This document shows, piece after piece, positions 13,767 through 13,901 of a stretch of DNA of 13,901 nucleotides. Within the stretch, counting starts at the first letter, position 1. Each line of letters begins with the position of its first letter. This DNA is from Trichomonas tenax. Its lineage: Eukaryota > Parabasalia > Trichomonadida > Trichomonadidae. Location: assembly GCA_023091735.1 (NCBI GenBank), contig JALKBU010001243.1, positions 1 through 13,901 on the forward strand. The letters are read 5' to 3'. Below the pieces are notes generated by a model, which was not told the origin of the DNA, made no database searches, and saw nothing but the letters and a program-made list of their open reading frames with translations. Position numbers and translations under genes: made by a program.

Positions 13767-13901
13767 TTTCGATCTGATTTGTACTGAATGAGCTTGTTTG
13801 CAAATTAAAATTGTGATCACAAGCTACAAGCATCTGGTGCCACAACGCCACAAGGAGCACTACTTCCATGTATTGCTATGACTTCTGTTGTGTATTTGCT
13901 G
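13767..13901. other. unassigned sequence at the right edge
   Basis: No synthetase homology continues here in any frame. One minus-strand frame is open for 28 codons from the edge to a TGA, but its content is not recognisable. AGCTTGT and its complement ACAAGCT recur several times. Confidence 0.35.

Overview
The window looks like nuclear DNA of a trichomonad, most likely Trichomonas vaginalis or a close relative. The evidence is a Maverick/Polinton element of the trichomonad kind, intronless genes, a TCA-type initiator just upstream of one start codon, an axonemal MORN protein (flagellated cell), and a eukaryotic-type glycyl-tRNA synthetase copy in decay. The species call is inference; no marker that would settle it is present.

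Bases 1 to about 7.5-7.7 kb are very AT-rich and hold the capsid/packaging half of a Maverick (Polinton), a virus-like self-synthesising DNA transposon. In order: a partial beta-rich protein running off the left edge (penton-like candidate), a small plus-strand protein, two conserved-looking but unnamed proteins, an A32-like packaging ATPase with one in-frame TAG, an intact double-jelly-roll major capsid protein, two small paralogous amphipathic proteins on opposite strands (one frameshifted), two short ORFs (one with an in-frame TAG), and a broken gene with repeated treble-clef-like motifs. DNA polymerase B, integrase and protease are not in the window and would have to lie to the left. Genes are packed with gaps of a few to about 100 bases, and several share a T-tract upstream of the start codon. 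The element is decaying: at least three in-frame stops and at least three frameshifts, while the major capsid gene is intact.

From 7.6 to 9.0 kb comes a 78-bp near-perfect hairpin, then a 37-bp GC-rich tandem repeat (eight full units), then an unrecognised 205-aa gene with a good initiator, then a second shorter stretch of the same 37-bp repeat. The orphan gene is therefore bracketed by related repeats. The region 9.0 to 9.8 kb is AT-rich and has no recognisable gene.

From 9.8 to 13.9 kb is host-type sequence with higher GC: an intact RSPH10B-like radial-spoke MORN protein on the plus strand, converging on a 5'-truncated glycyl-tRNA synthetase pseudogene on the minus strand with two nonsense codons and one frameshift. 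The last 200 bases hold a duplicated 11-bp motif at the break of the synthetase homology and nothing recognisable beyond it.
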